A DNA stretch of 18,133 nt from assembly GCA_003551265.1 (NCBI GenBank), contig PUMG01000362.1, positions 1 to 18,133 of the forward strand, written 5' to 3'. Below are positions 1 to 7,388 of this stretch, in pieces. A program made the translations under genes and the position numbers. Every line of letters starts with the position of its first letter. Within the stretch, counting starts at the first letter, position 1. Under the pieces are notes generated by a model that worked only from the letters and a program-made list of their open reading frames with translations, ran no database searches and was not told the origin of the DNA. This DNA is from Halovenus sp. Its GTDB lineage: Archaea > Halobacteriota > Halobacteria > Halobacteriales > Haloarculaceae.

Positions 1-149
1 AACAGGTAGCAGACGAACTGGAGACGTACAGAGACGCCCTCGGTGAGGATATCCACTTCATCTTCCGTACGTATCATCCGGGCGTGGGAACCGACGAGAT
101 GGTCGAGTGTATTCACCGTCTTGGAGACGAAGTGCTGCCTGGGCTGTAA
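1..149 (+). CDS. LLM-class flavin-dependent oxidoreductase, C-terminal fragment
   Basis: This is the last 48 codons of a gene that begins outside the window; the frame opens at base 3 and stops with TAA at 147-149. The visible tail, with FRTYHPGVGTDEMVECI and LGDEVLPGL, resembles the C-terminus of luciferase-like (LLM) F420- or FMN-dependent monooxygenases. In that family the end of the TIM barrel carries a 'P-G-x-G-x-x-x-M' pattern followed by a short helix ending in L-P-x-L. The cofactor and substrate cannot be told from this piece. It converges on the aminotransferase gene, with a gap of only 24 bp between the two stops. The family call rests on a short segment. Confidence 0.6.
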   Translation, partial: QVADELETYRDALGEDIHFIFRTYHPGVGTDEMVECIHRLGDEVLPGL

Positions 150-173
150 CGAGAGAGTCCCTCGTTTCGGTGG

Positions 174-1289
174 TCACCACTCCTCCTGGAGTGCATCGAG
201 CAGTCTGTCGACGTCGGTGGCGGTGTTGACTGCGTGGACCGATATACGAATCGCCTCGGGTTCGGGGAGTGCGCGAACGACGACGTTCGCGTCAGCGAGT
301 CGTTCGACCGTCGACTCCGGGTCCTCGACGTCGACAGTCACGAGCCCCGACTCCGGCGTTGCCGGACTGTGGAGTCGGTCAGCAGGCACGCTCTCGACGA
401 GTCGTCTGGCGAGTCGCTGAATCCGCGCTTCAATGCGGTCGATGCCGACTGCCTCGACCGTGTCGATAGCGGCCCGGAGGGCGACGTGTGGAGCAGGATT
501 CGCCGAACCGACCTCGAAACGCCGAGCACCCTGCGCAAACTCGAACGGGTCGGCAGTCGGTGTCTCGACGCTCCGATATCCGACTGTCCGTGGCGCGAGT
601 TCGTCGGCGACGTCACGGTCGACGTAGAGGAACCCACCACCCCAGAGTCCGAGTAACCACTTATGTCCCGCTGCAGCGACCGCGTCTGCACCCCAATCGC
701 CGACGTCCATCGGCATCTGACCGGGAACCTGCACCGCATCCACGAGCGTGAACGCCCCGGCGTCGTTCGCCACCTCGACGAGTTCGGACACTGGAAGACG
801 TGTCCCGTGTGTCCAGGTCACTGCACTGAAACACACGAGTTTTGCGTCGGCGACAGTCTCGACGAAGGTGTCTCCGTCGATTCGGCCATCCTCAGTCTCG
901 AGCACCCGAACGGTGACTCCCTCCCGTTCCAGACGCTGCCACGGAAGTATCCCTGCCGGATGTTCGATGTCGGTTCGGACGACGACGTCGCCGGGTCGCC
1001 AGTCGATAGCGGTCGCAATCGCGTTGATTCCCGCTGTCGTGCTCTCGGTGAGCGCAATCTCCGCTGGCGTCGCACCGACGAACGTCGCGACGCGCTCACG
1101 TGTCCGGTCGAACGCTCGAAACGCCGTCTCGTAGGGGTTCTCCTCGGCAGGTGCGGTGTACTCGTGAGTCTGTAGGAACTCCGTGGCTGCGTCGACGACT
1201 GACTGTGGACTCGGGCCGTGTGCACCGAAGTTCAGATACACTGCGTCCCGAAGCGCTGGAACGTCTGCTCGAAGGTCTGTCGGATTCAT
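174..1289 (-). CDS. Class V aminotransferase (PLP-dependent, cysteine desulfurase-like fold)
   Basis: A 371-residue fold-type I PLP enzyme. EHPAG (near residue 109) fits the conserved PLP-stacking histidine region. VDAVQ (183-187) supplies the Asp that binds the pyridine nitrogen and a Gln. AAAGHKWLLG places the Schiff-base lysine at Lys210, followed by a Gly-rich loop (GLWGGGF). The length is normal for SufS, isopenicillin-epimerase-like and kynureninase-like members. I do not see the Cys-containing active-site loop near the C-terminus expected of a true cysteine desulfurase, so the reaction is left open. The start at 1289 (MNPTDLRAD) is chosen over an ATG 39 bp upstream because the family aligns from here, and a T-rich patch at about 1315-1320 sits where a haloarchaeal TATA would for a leaderless message. 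No operon partner is evident. Confidence 0.88.
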   Translation of the reverse strand: MNPTDLRADVPALRDAVYLNFGAHGPSPQSVVDAATEFLQTHEYTAPAEENPYETAFRAFDRTRERVATFVGATPAEIALTESTTAGINAIATAIDWRPGDVVVRTDIEHPAGILPWQRLEREGVTVRVLETEDGRIDGDTFVETVADAKLVCFSAVTWTHGTRLPVSELVEVANDAGAFTLVDAVQVPGQMPMDVGDWGADAVAAAGHKWLLGLWGGGFLYVDRDVADELAPRTVGYRSVETPTADPFEFAQGARRFEVGSANPAPHVALRAAIDTVEAVGIDRIEARIQRLARRLVESVPADRLHSPATPESGLVTVDVEDPESTVERLADANVVVRALPEPEAIRISVHAVNTATDVDRLLDALQEEW

Positions 1290-1436
1290 TGTGAAGGATA
1301 CTCCGTATCTACTGTGTTTTCGTGCCATCGAAATGGGAGTTGTGTATACGCCATCGCGTTGCCGACGAGCGCCCCATCGGTTGTGTACTCGTCGACCGCG
1401 TGGACGGTGTCCATCTGGCTGGTATCAGAGTTCATC

Positions 1437-2783
1437 TCAGTCGAGTTTGCCGTCGAGCACCTTCGCGGCGGTGAGCACCGGGTCCCAGACGGGGCTGAAC
1501 GGTGGCGCATACGCCAGGTCGGCGTTCTGGAGTTCCGTGACGGTCATCTCCGCGTGGAGTGCCATCGCGATCGAGTCGATACGTTTTGCGCCCTCCTGAC
1601 CGACGAGACTTCCGCCCAGAAGCCGTCCAGTGTTCCGGTCAGCCAGTAGTGTGATTGTTAGCTCTGCACCCCCAGGATAGTAGTGCGCACGCGTCGGTGC
1701 CGAGATGGTGACCGAGACAGGGTCGAAGCCAGCCTCCTGTGCCCGTTTCTCGTCGACGAGGCCCGTTCTGGCAGCACCGAGATCGAACGCCTTGACGATG
1801 GCCGTCCCTGCGATGTCGCCGACCGGAGTCGGCGAGTCGGTGACAGTCTGTCCGATAGCCCGACCAGCACGGTTCGCTGTCAGTGCCAGCGGAACGTGGT
1901 CCGGTTCACCGGTCACCACGTGACGGGCTTCGGCACAATCACCCGCCGCATAGATGTTCTCGAAGTTCGTGCGACCGTACTCGTCCGTTGCGATGGCACC
2001 GGTCGGACCGAGTTCGACTCCCGCTTTCGCCGCGAGGTCGACGTTCGGTGTAACACCGACGCCCACGACGGCGATGTCCGCGGGGTGGGTCTCCCCATCG
2101 ACCTCGACGCTCTCGATAGCGTTCTCGCCCGTGAACCCCGAGACGCTCGTCTCCAGATGAAGTACTACCCCTCGTTCTCGCAGGTGGTCCTCGACGGTCG
2201 TCGCGACGGTCTCTCCGAACGGCTGGAGTACGTGTTCCAGCATCTCGAAGAGATGGACAGTGATGCCGTGGGCCGAGAGTGCCTCCGCCATCTCGACGCC
2301 GACGTATCCACCGCCGACGATTGCAGCAGTCTCCGGTGACTGCTCGCTCACGTACGCTTCGATGGCATCCGCCTCGTCCATCTGGTGAATCGTGAAAACG
2401 CCGTCGAGTTCTATCCCCTCGAACGGAGGCTCGATGGCACTCGCTCCTGTCCCCACGAGGAGGTAGTCGTAGCTCTGTTCGAACGTTCCCTCCTCGTTGG
2501 CGACGGTGACGGTCTCGTCTTCGGGGTCGATGTCCACAACTTCGTGGCTGGTTCGCAGGTCGATATCACGCTCCTCGCGGAACCTCTCGGGAGTGATCGT
2601 GACGAGTTCGTCGAGACTGGTGACGTCGCCTTTAACGTAGTACGGCATACCACAGGCCGCGTAGGACACCCACGAGCCTCTCTCGAAGACGACCACGTCG
2701 AGATCCGGGCGCTCGCGTTTCGCCTTGCTCGCGGCGCTCATCCCTGCCGCGTCACCGCCGATAACGACGAACGTATCGTTCAT
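1437..2783 (-). CDS. FAD-dependent CoA-disulfide reductase / NADH oxidase family protein
   Basis: A 448-residue pyridine nucleotide-disulfide oxidoreductase. The N-terminal FAD dinucleotide fold is GGDAAGMSAA (9-18). The redox motif SYAACGMPYY has a single catalytic Cys44, which marks the CoA-disulfide reductase / NADH oxidase / persulfide reductase branch rather than the CXXXXC branch of glutathione or lipoamide reductases. A second Rossmann motif, GGGYVGVEMAEAL (about 157-169), binds NAD(P)H. IYAAGDCAE is the second FAD-contact motif. The C-terminal dimerisation domain is present and the length is normal. It probably helps keep thiols reduced in the cytoplasm (haloarchaea use gamma-glutamylcysteine and CoA rather than glutathione), but peroxide or polysulfide as substrate cannot be excluded. 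It is monocistronic, with a TATA-like element at 2805-2815. Confidence 0.9.
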   Translation of the reverse strand: MNDTFVVIGGDAAGMSAASKAKRERPDLDVVVFERGSWVSYAACGMPYYVKGDVTSLDELVTITPERFREERDIDLRTSHEVVDIDPEDETVTVANEEGTFEQSYDYLLVGTGASAIEPPFEGIELDGVFTIHQMDEADAIEAYVSEQSPETAAIVGGGYVGVEMAEALSAHGITVHLFEMLEHVLQPFGETVATTVEDHLRERGVVLHLETSVSGFTGENAIESVEVDGETHPADIAVVGVGVTPNVDLAAKAGVELGPTGAIATDEYGRTNFENIYAAGDCAEARHVVTGEPDHVPLALTANRAGRAIGQTVTDSPTPVGDIAGTAIVKAFDLGAARTGLVDEKRAQEAGFDPVSVTISAPTRAHYYPGGAELTITLLADRNTGRLLGGSLVGQEGAKRIDSIAMALHAEMTVTELQNADLAYAPPFSPVWDPVLTAAKVLDGKLD

Positions 2784-2804
2784 ACTTACCTCTTGAGCCG
2801 CGAC

Positions 2805-2815
2805 GAATAAAAGTA
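2805..2815 (-). promoter_or_regulatory. TATA element of the CoA-disulfide reductase gene
   Basis: On the minus strand the sequence TACTTTTATTC, preceded by GGAAA (BRE-like), lies 22-32 bases before the ATG at 2783. That spacing would start transcription at or next to the start codon, so the message is probably leaderless. Confidence 0.5.
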
Positions 2816-2840
2816 TTTCCTGGTTTTCCCAATACTGTGA

Positions 2841-2890
2841 ATATCCATGTTGCTAGCCCGCCTTGATATCCATGTCACTAGCCCGTCTTG
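2841..2890. repeat. Tandem 25-bp direct duplication over the thioesterase stop codon
   Basis: Two adjacent copies, 2841-2865 and 2866-2890, match at 22 of 25 positions (both begin atatccatgt and end cttg). The stop codon of the thioesterase gene lies inside the right-hand copy. The left-hand copy is a vestigial duplicate of the gene's last codons, stop and a few following bases. Confidence 0.85.
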
Positions 2891-3264
2891 TACACACCAC
2901 GCGCATCCGCGAGCAGGGAGTCGTCCTCGGCTGAAAAGACGTCGACGTCGACCGTCCCGACACTGTCGCCACACCGGACCACGTCCGCCTCGGCGTAGAT
3001 GTCTCCCGTCGCAGCACTGAGATAGTCGATACGCATATCGATAGTCGGCACTGGCTGTTCAACCAGCGAGACGAGTGCAGCACCCCCGACGGTGTCTGCA
3101 AGCGTGAACGTCACCCCGCCGTGAGCCATGAGCGTATCCTCGTTCCACGAGAGGTCCTCGTGCATCTCGAGGTATCCCTCTGCATGTCCATCGCCGACCT
3201 CGGTTATTTCGAATCCCAGCAGCTGTGCGAACGGCATCCCCTCGAAGAACGCTTCGATGTCCAT
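2878..3264 (-). CDS. PaaI-family hotdog-fold thioesterase
   Basis: A 128-residue single-hotdog protein of the length usual for PaaI / 4HBT thioesterases, which hydrolyse acyl- or aroyl-CoA esters in the cytoplasm. The signature HGGVTFTLADTVGGAA (48-63) matches the family's central helix, H-G-G-x-x-x-x-L-A-D. The Asp57 equivalent is the usual catalytic acid, and the HGG loop contacts the thioester. The strand pattern TIDMRIDYLSAA...GDIYAEADVV follows as expected. The substrate is not predictable. The start follows a TATA-like TTTTATGTAAA at 3285-3295 on the minus strand. A GGAGG sits only one base before the ATG, too close for a normal Shine-Dalgarno, so a leaderless start is more likely. Confidence 0.88.
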   Translation of the reverse strand: MDIEAFFEGMPFAQLLGFEITEVGDGHAEGYLEMHEDLSWNEDTLMAHGGVTFTLADTVGGAALVSLVEQPVPTIDMRIDYLSAATGDIYAEADVVRCGDSVGTVDVDVFSAEDDSLLADARGVYKTG

Positions 3265-3284
3265 ACCTCCGAACTCGTCCGGCG

Positions 3285-3295
3285 TTTACATAAAA
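3285..3295 (-). promoter_or_regulatory. TATA element of the thioesterase gene
   Basis: Minus-strand TTTTATGTAAA lies 21-31 bases upstream of the thioesterase ATG at 3264, the position expected for a leaderless haloarchaeal transcript. Confidence 0.45.
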
Positions 3296-3349
3296 TCGTT
3301 CGTTTGGTGAGGCCGCGGGAGTTATCAATCGTTCTGTCGACCAGTAACG

Positions 3350-3949
3350 TTATTTCCGCAACGTCGCGAGTGTCTCGGCTGCTTCCCGTGCAGCAGCGAG
3401 ATACTCCCGGGCACGGCGTGGGTCCTCAGTTTCTTCAGCCCGCTCACTGAAGCGGATCAGCGTCCGAACCAGTGAGTCGCGTGCAACACCGACGTCACTC
3501 TCGACACCTCGACTGCTCTCAGCACGTCGATTGCTCTCCTGAGACCGGTGCTGGTTCGTCCCCTCGACATCCCGCTGTCGAGTCGAACGCTCATTCTGTG
3601 TCTCCTCTTCGACGGTGTGTTCATCGTCTGTATCCGCCTCATCGGTTTCCCCTCCGAACGAAACGCGTGCGCCATCCTCTGGCGACGTGACTTCGATTGC
3701 ACCTCCATCCTGAGTCTCACCGTCCTCCCCAGCGCCGTTTCGCTCGATGGTTCGTTCACACGTCGCACAGAACTCCTGTCCATCGTATCGGAATACTGGG
3801 TCGCCACACTCCGAACAGTGAGCGCTGGTCATCGTCGCCCCCTGCAAGAGCAGTTCGCTCATCTTCTCTGTCGCCTCCCGTTTCTGTTTGTCTTGCTCGT
3901 ACTTTTTGCGTAGCCGCTCTCGCTCTGCCTCCTCGTCGAAGTCACTCAT
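3350..3949 (-). CDS. Sjogren's syndrome/scleroderma autoantigen 1 (p27) family zinc-ribbon protein
   Basis: A 199-residue protein. The N-terminus is a charged helix ([35 protein letters not shown]) followed by a zinc ribbon with CxxC pairs at Cys45/Cys48 and Cys61/Cys64. Together these are the hallmark of the archaeal Sjogren_ss / autoantigen p27 family, whose function is unknown. Residues about 70-150 form an acidic, low-complexity, probably disordered linker. The last 40 residues ([38 protein letters not shown]) look like a helical hairpin. It is divergent from mdh across a 135-bp promoter region. The minus-strand sequence at 3973-3979 (CATTTTT) is placed as its TATA. Confidence 0.85.
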   Translation of the reverse strand: MSDFDEEAERERLRKKYEQDKQKREATEKMSELLLQGATMTSAHCSECGDPVFRYDGQEFCATCERTIERNGAGEDGETQDGGAIEVTSPEDGARVSFGGETDEADTDDEHTVEEETQNERSTRQRDVEGTNQHRSQESNRRAESSRGVESDVGVARDSLVRTLIRFSERAEETEDPRRAREYLAAAREAAETLATLRK

Positions 3950-4052
3950 ACACTGAGAGACGTACCCACTCCAAAAATGCGTTGCGAACGGCCGTTTCCT
4001 TCCAGAAGCTCCATACGAAATAGAGGGGTTCGACCCGCCGGTCGATTCGACA

Positions 4053-4059
4053 TTTTTAA
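4053..4059 (+). promoter_or_regulatory. TATA element of mdh
   Basis: TTTTTAA is centred about 29 bases before the mdh ATG at 4085. This spacing favours a leaderless transcript and supports choosing 4085 as the start over an in-frame ATG at 3977. Confidence 0.55.
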
Positions 4060-4084
4060 CGGTCGTCCCGGTCGATATGAGAGT

Positions 4085-4999
4085 ATGGCAAAAGTGAGCA
4101 TTGTGGGTGCGGCAGGGACAGTCGGTGCAGCAGCAGGCTACAGCATCGCGCTACAGGATATCGTCGACGAGCTCGTCTTCGTCGACATCCCCGAACAGGA
4201 GGACGTCACCGTCGGACAGGCCGCCGACACCAACCACGGCATCGCCTACGACTCCAACACGGTCGTCCGTCAGGGAGGCTACGCCGACACCGAAGGCTCC
4301 GATATCGTCGTCATCACTGCTGGACTGCCCCGCCAGCCGGGTGACACCCGACTCGACCTGGCCGACGACAACGCCCCGATTATGGAGGATATCCAGTCCT
4401 CGCTCGCCGAACACAACGACGAGTTCATCACCGTGACGACGTCCAACCCCGTCGACCTGCTCAATTACCACCTCTATCAGAGTGGCGACCGTCCACGCGA
4501 GCACGTCATCGGGTTCGGCGGCCGTCTCGACTCTGCACGCTTTCGGTACGTGCTGTCTCAACGTTTTGACGCACCCGTCCAGAACGTCGAAGCGACGATT
4601 CTCGGTGAGCACGGCGACTCACAGGTTCCGGTGTTCTCCAAAGTTCGCGTCGACGGTCGTGACCCCGAGTTCTCCGACGAGGACAAAGACGAGATTCTCG
4701 CCGACTTACAGGAGAGTGCGATGAACGTCATCGAGCGAAAGGGTGCGACTGAGTGGGGACCAGCACAGGGAGTTGCACACACTGTCAACGCCATCCTCAA
4801 CGACACCGGCGAAGTGTTGCCGTGTTCGGTTGCTCTCGACGACGAGTTCGGATTCGACGGCGTCGGTTTCGGCGTTCCCGCCCGCCTCGGCTCCGGCGGC
4901 GTCGAGGAGATTGTCGAGTGGGAACTCGACGAGTTCGAACACGAGCAGATGGCTGAAGCCGTAGACAAACTGAGTGAGCAGTACGAGAAAATTAGCTAA
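4085..4999 (+). CDS. mdh: Malate dehydrogenase (LDH-like, NAD-dependent)
   Basis: A 304-residue protein closely resembling haloarchaeal malate dehydrogenase (Haloarcula marismortui type), the TCA-cycle enzyme interconverting malate and oxaloacetate in the cytoplasm. Visible landmarks are the NAD-binding [11 protein letters not shown] near the N-terminus, [24 protein letters not shown] (mobile loop with the substrate-binding Arg pair that discriminates malate from lactate), [23 protein letters not shown] (catalytic Asp and Arg) and [14 protein letters not shown] with the catalytic His. [11 protein letters not shown] at 4085 is chosen as the start: the N-terminal extension of the open frame has no family match, and a TATA sits at 4053-4059. 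It converges on oapC with no spacing at all, since the mdh stop ends at 4999 and the oapC stop begins at 5000. Confidence 0.97.
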   Translation: MAKVSIVGAAGTVGAAAGYSIALQDIVDELVFVDIPEQEDVTVGQAADTNHGIAYDSNTVVRQGGYADTEGSDIVVITAGLPRQPGDTRLDLADDNAPIMEDIQSSLAEHNDEFITVTTSNPVDLLNYHLYQSGDRPREHVIGFGGRLDSARFRYVLSQRFDAPVQNVEATILGEHGDSQVPVFSKVRVDGRDPEFSDEDKDEILADLQESAMNVIERKGATEWGPAQGVAHTVNAILNDTGEVLPCSVALDDEFGFDGVGFGVPARLGSGGVEEIVEWELDEFEHEQMAEAVDKLSEQYEKIS

Positions 5000-5935
5000 T
5001 CACTCGTTCCAGCGTTCGGGAACCTGAATCGTGTACTTGCCGTCTTCTTGAAGCGCGATGATGTACTCCTCACGGTCGAACAGCTCCATGAGGTTGAGTT
5101 CGTACTGTCCTGGTGCGACAACACGGATCGACTCGAACTGCTCGTTGAGCTGTTTGCGGAGTTCGTCGAGATTCGGCCTGTCCTCCGCTCCCGTCCGTTC
5201 GCTGCTCTCGTCGACGACAGGAGCAGGGCGCTGCCTGACCGACGTCTCCGGTGGTGGAGGAAGGTCATCCGGCGAGACAACTTCGCTCCGAGCGCTCGCC
5301 TGTGCAGTATCCTCTCGACTGTCCGCATCCTCGCGATCGACATCGGATACGTCGCTTCGGCTCTCAGAGTCAGACGTTTCATCTCGACTGTCAATCTCCG
5401 GCGTGTCACTGTCACGCCCGTCTTGCTCTTTTTTGCCCTGCCTTTCAGGAACCACACGTTCCGAAGACGCAGATTCTCTGGGTTGCTGTGGTGTGGGTGA
5501 CTGGATAGAGTCTACCTCAACTGTCGAATCATCTGCGGGTGCGTCTGCCTCGGTCGGCTTATTCTCTGCCGGTGACTCTGCCTCAGCCCTCTGATTCTCT
5601 GCCAGTGAGTCTGCTTCGACCGTCTGGTCCTCTGCCGGTGAGTCACCCTCAGCCATCGGATGTCCTGCGGGTGGGTCGTTGCTACCGACGAGGTCACGAA
5701 CTGCCATCGCCGCGTTTCCAACGGTACGAGCAACACTGTTGTTCGCCGCAGGTTCGGGTGGTGCTTCCAGTATGTCCGAGGGCTCTGGTTGTGGCTCATC
5801 CGCATCAGTGCGCTCGCTGGCCGTTCCCTGCGGACGGAACTGGAACGTGTTCCCGCCGCAGTTCGGGCATCCAGAGAGCATCTCTTTGGACCCGTCTGCG
5901 AACTGTCGGCCGCAGTCAGTGCACTCGTGGGGCAT
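5000..5935 (-). CDS. oapC: Origin-associated zinc-ribbon protein OapC
   Basis: A 311-residue protein ending the oapA-oapB-oapC operon beside the origin; the ATG is 2 bp after the oapB stop. The N-terminal zinc ribbon has Cys5/Cys8 and Cys23/Cys26 (HECTDCGRQF...SGCPNCGGNTFQF). Residues about 35-255 are an acidic disordered linker with four tandem 11-residue units (98-141). The conserved C-terminal domain (about 258-311, LRKQLNEQF...VVAPGQYELNLMELFDREEYIIALQEDGKYTIQVP) is the part typical of the family. Archaeal OapC proteins are named for their location next to Orc1-linked origins; the biochemical role is not established. The call relies on the two end domains and the operon context. Confidence 0.9.
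   Translation of the reverse strand: MPHECTDCGRQFADGSKEMLSGCPNCGGNTFQFRPQGTASERTDADEPQPEPSDILEAPPEPAANNSVARTVGNAAMAVRDLVGSNDPPAGHPMAEGDSPAEDQTVEADSLAENQRAEAESPAENKPTEADAPADDSTVEVDSIQSPTPQQPRESASSERVVPERQGKKEQDGRDSDTPEIDSRDETSDSESRSDVSDVDREDADSREDTAQASARSEVVSPDDLPPPPETSVRQRPAPVVDESSERTGAEDRPNLDELRKQLNEQFESIRVVAPGQYELNLMELFDREEYIIALQEDGKYTIQVPERWNE
5513..5644 (-). repeat. Four tandem 33-bp coding repeats in oapC
   Basis: Inside oapC the residues DSPAEDQTVEA, DSLAENQRAEA, ESPAENKPTEA and DAPADDSTVEV (98-141) are four head-to-tail 11-residue units. They correspond to diverged 33-bp DNA repeats that keep the reading frame. Copy number in such linkers can vary between strains. Confidence 0.8.
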
Positions 5936-5937
5936 CC

Positions 5938-6318
5938 TTAGGTTCTGGAAACGAGCGTCTGAATGAGCGTTTCGTCCTTGTGAAGCGTCTCGATGCGGTT
6001 CGCCGGACCGATGACCGTCAGTTTCTTCGGCGAGTTCTTCCCCATCAGGCGGTTGAACAGTCCCGAATCAGACCCTCCCGACTGAGGATACGTTTCGATT
6101 TCGATACCGTTGAACTCGTCAGGGCTGATTTCGCTCATCGTCACCTCGATGAGCTTCGACTCTTCGTCCGGCGACAATCCCTCCTCGAGGATGACGATGT
6201 TACCCTCGCGGACGCCGTCGAGAATCACCCGAATTTTCTCCATACTCGCCAGACCGTCCATCCGCTCACCGCTTATGAGGTCAATCTGAACCCCGTCTCG
6301 TTGTTTCACTTCTGCCAT
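5938..6318 (-). CDS. oapB: Origin-associated DUF2073 protein OapB
   Basis: A 126-residue protein of the DUF2073 / OapB family, found in euryarchaea next to the OapA GTPase. Conserved stretches are GVQIDLISGERMDGL (9-23), MEKIRVILDGVREGNIVILEEGLSPDEESKLIEVTM (26-61) and KKLTVIGPANRIETLHKD (98-115). It is small and soluble with no metal-binding cysteines. The start at 6318 (MAEVKQRDG) is 4 bp after the oapA stop; the longer open frame upstream would lie wholly within oapA and has no family match. Tight spacing on both sides makes oapA-B-C one transcription unit. The molecular role is unknown; the context suggests origin function or coupling of replication to another process. Confidence 0.92.
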   Translation of the reverse strand: MAEVKQRDGVQIDLISGERMDGLASMEKIRVILDGVREGNIVILEEGLSPDEESKLIEVTMSEISPDEFNGIEIETYPQSGGSDSGLFNRLMGKNSPKKLTVIGPANRIETLHKDETLIQTLVSRT

Positions 6319-6322
6319 GAGA

Positions 6323-6970
6323 TCACCCGAAGTACTCCGCGATCTTGTCGTACACTTCGTCCATGTTGTCCCCCTCGAGCGCCGAGAGTGGAATCGTCTC
6401 GTGCTGTGGGAACGCGTTTCTGATGCGCTGGACGCTCGATTCTTCCAGGTCGATCTTGTTCGCAAGAATCAACACCGGAAGCTCCTGGCTCTCGATGATG
6501 CCGATGAGCATTGTGTTGACCTGCGTGAACGGATCTGTCGACGAATCCAGAACGTAGATAACGCCATCGACGTCCTCCCGGAGCCAGTGCATGGCTTCGG
6601 CGACGCCCTCTGTTGCCTCCCGAGAGCGGCGAACCGCCTCGTCTTTCTCGATGTCGTGTTCCAGGAACTCGGTGTAATCGACCTTCGTCGTCACACCGGG
6701 CGTGTCGACGACGTCGATGGTGACGGTCTTGCCGTCGCGTTCGATCTCGATGTTCTCTTTCCGACGTGCGCGCCGCGTTTCGTGTGGAATGTGACTCTCC
6801 GGACCAACCACGTCTCCATGTTCAGTCCAGTCCCGCACGATGCGATTCGATAACGTCGTCTTCCCGGCGTTCGGTGGCCCGTAAATACCGATTCGCTTGG
6901 GCTCTTCGTCCGAGAACAACGTCGATGCTGCCCGTGAAATGCTTGATCTGAGGTTTGTGAGCAGTCCCAT
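6323..6970 (-). CDS. oapA: Origin-associated Era/Der-like GTPase OapA
   Basis: A 215-residue small GTPase with a complete set of nucleotide motifs: G1 GPPNAGKTT (31-39), G3 DTPG (89-92), G4 NKID (171-174) and G5 SAL (196-198). It belongs to the archaeal Era-like OapA family encoded beside Orc1-linked origins. It is the first gene of the oapA-B-C operon, transcribed away from the origin and divergent from orc1. A strong Shine-Dalgarno (GGAGG, 5 bp before the ATG) and a small hairpin (6983-6998) precede it, so unlike most neighbours it probably has a short leader. Essentiality and partner are not deducible here. Confidence 0.93.
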   Translation of the reverse strand: MGLLTNLRSSISRAASTLFSDEEPKRIGIYGPPNAGKTTLSNRIVRDWTEHGDVVGPESHIPHETRRARRKENIEIERDGKTVTIDVVDTPGVTTKVDYTEFLEHDIEKDEAVRRSREATEGVAEAMHWLREDVDGVIYVLDSSTDPFTQVNTMLIGIIESQELPVLILANKIDLEESSVQRIRNAFPQHETIPLSALEGDNMDEVYDKIAEYFG

Positions 6971-7035
6971 CCTTTCCTCCCGGCCCCGGAAACGGGGCTT
7001 AACCGAACGAGGTAACGCAGATACCTTAAGTATAC
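6971..7035 (-). promoter_or_regulatory. oapA promoter, leader hairpin and ribosome binding site
   Basis: Reading the minus strand towards oapA there is a TATA-like GTATACTTAAGG (7024-7035), then a perfect 6-bp hairpin (GCCCCG / CGGGGC, 4-base loop; 6983-6998), then GGAGG (6976-6980) five bases before the ATG. A start about 25 bases after the TATA would begin the transcript close to the hairpin, leaving a leader of roughly 30 bases with the stem right at its 5' end, next to the ribosome binding site. Confidence 0.5.
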
Positions 7036-7086
7036 GTCAGACAATAATAAAAAATCTGATTGTTTAACGGCGAGAAGAGAGCCGAC

Positions 7087-7115
7087 ACCCCCCACCCCTT
7101 TGTTTCAACTGGAAC
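7087..7115 (-). repeat. ORB1, origin recognition box with G-string (minus orientation)
   Basis: Read on the minus strand this is the same 29-base sequence as ORB2, with core tccagttgaaacaaaggggt followed by a run of six G. It resembles the archaeal Orc1/Cdc6 ORB/mini-ORB (TCCAGTGGAAACGAAGGGGT type). The G-string points left, away from the AT-rich region. Confidence 0.93.
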
Positions 7116-7140
7116 CCCACGAGAGACTATGGACACAGCT

Positions 7141-7345
7141 GAGATCACAGACTTCTGAACAGGTACTGACTAAATACTGACTAGACTAGAGTCGAAGACG
7201 GTAATACTTCTAGACGCTTTATCTAGATATACTCCTAGATAACAATACTAAATTAAGACATAGTTGTCTTGTAATTTAGTTCTAACTACTACGGACCTTA
7301 TTCAAAGAGTATAGATATAAAAGTTTCGTCAGTCAAGTATCAATT
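7141..7345. other. AT-rich duplex-unwinding element with clustered CTAG
   Basis: This stretch lies between ORB1 and ORB2 and is the most AT-rich part of the window (about 72 percent A+T over 7201-7320). It contains five CTAG tetranucleotides within 58 bp (7181, 7186, 7210, 7223, 7235), although CTAG is generally rare in haloarchaeal genomes. It also carries short repeats such as tactgacta(a/g). The position between inverted ORBs is where strand opening is expected. Confidence 0.75.
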
Positions 7346-7360
7346 CTTCGGCTGCTGTTA

Positions 7361-7388
7361 CCCCCCCCACCCTCTGTTTTGGCGTTCC
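7361..7388 (-). repeat. Degenerate ORB with G-string, back to back with ORB2
   Basis: On the minus strand this reads ggaacgccaaaacagagggt followed by a run of eight G. It keeps the GGGT-G-string of ORB1/ORB2 and a weakened core. It abuts ORB2 in the opposite direction, so its G-string points into the AT-rich region. Confidence 0.55.

Noticed and set aside
4151..4612. 153-codon open frame antisense to mdh
   Set aside because: It is a complementary-strand shadow of strongly biased mdh codons; mdh is a certain gene here.
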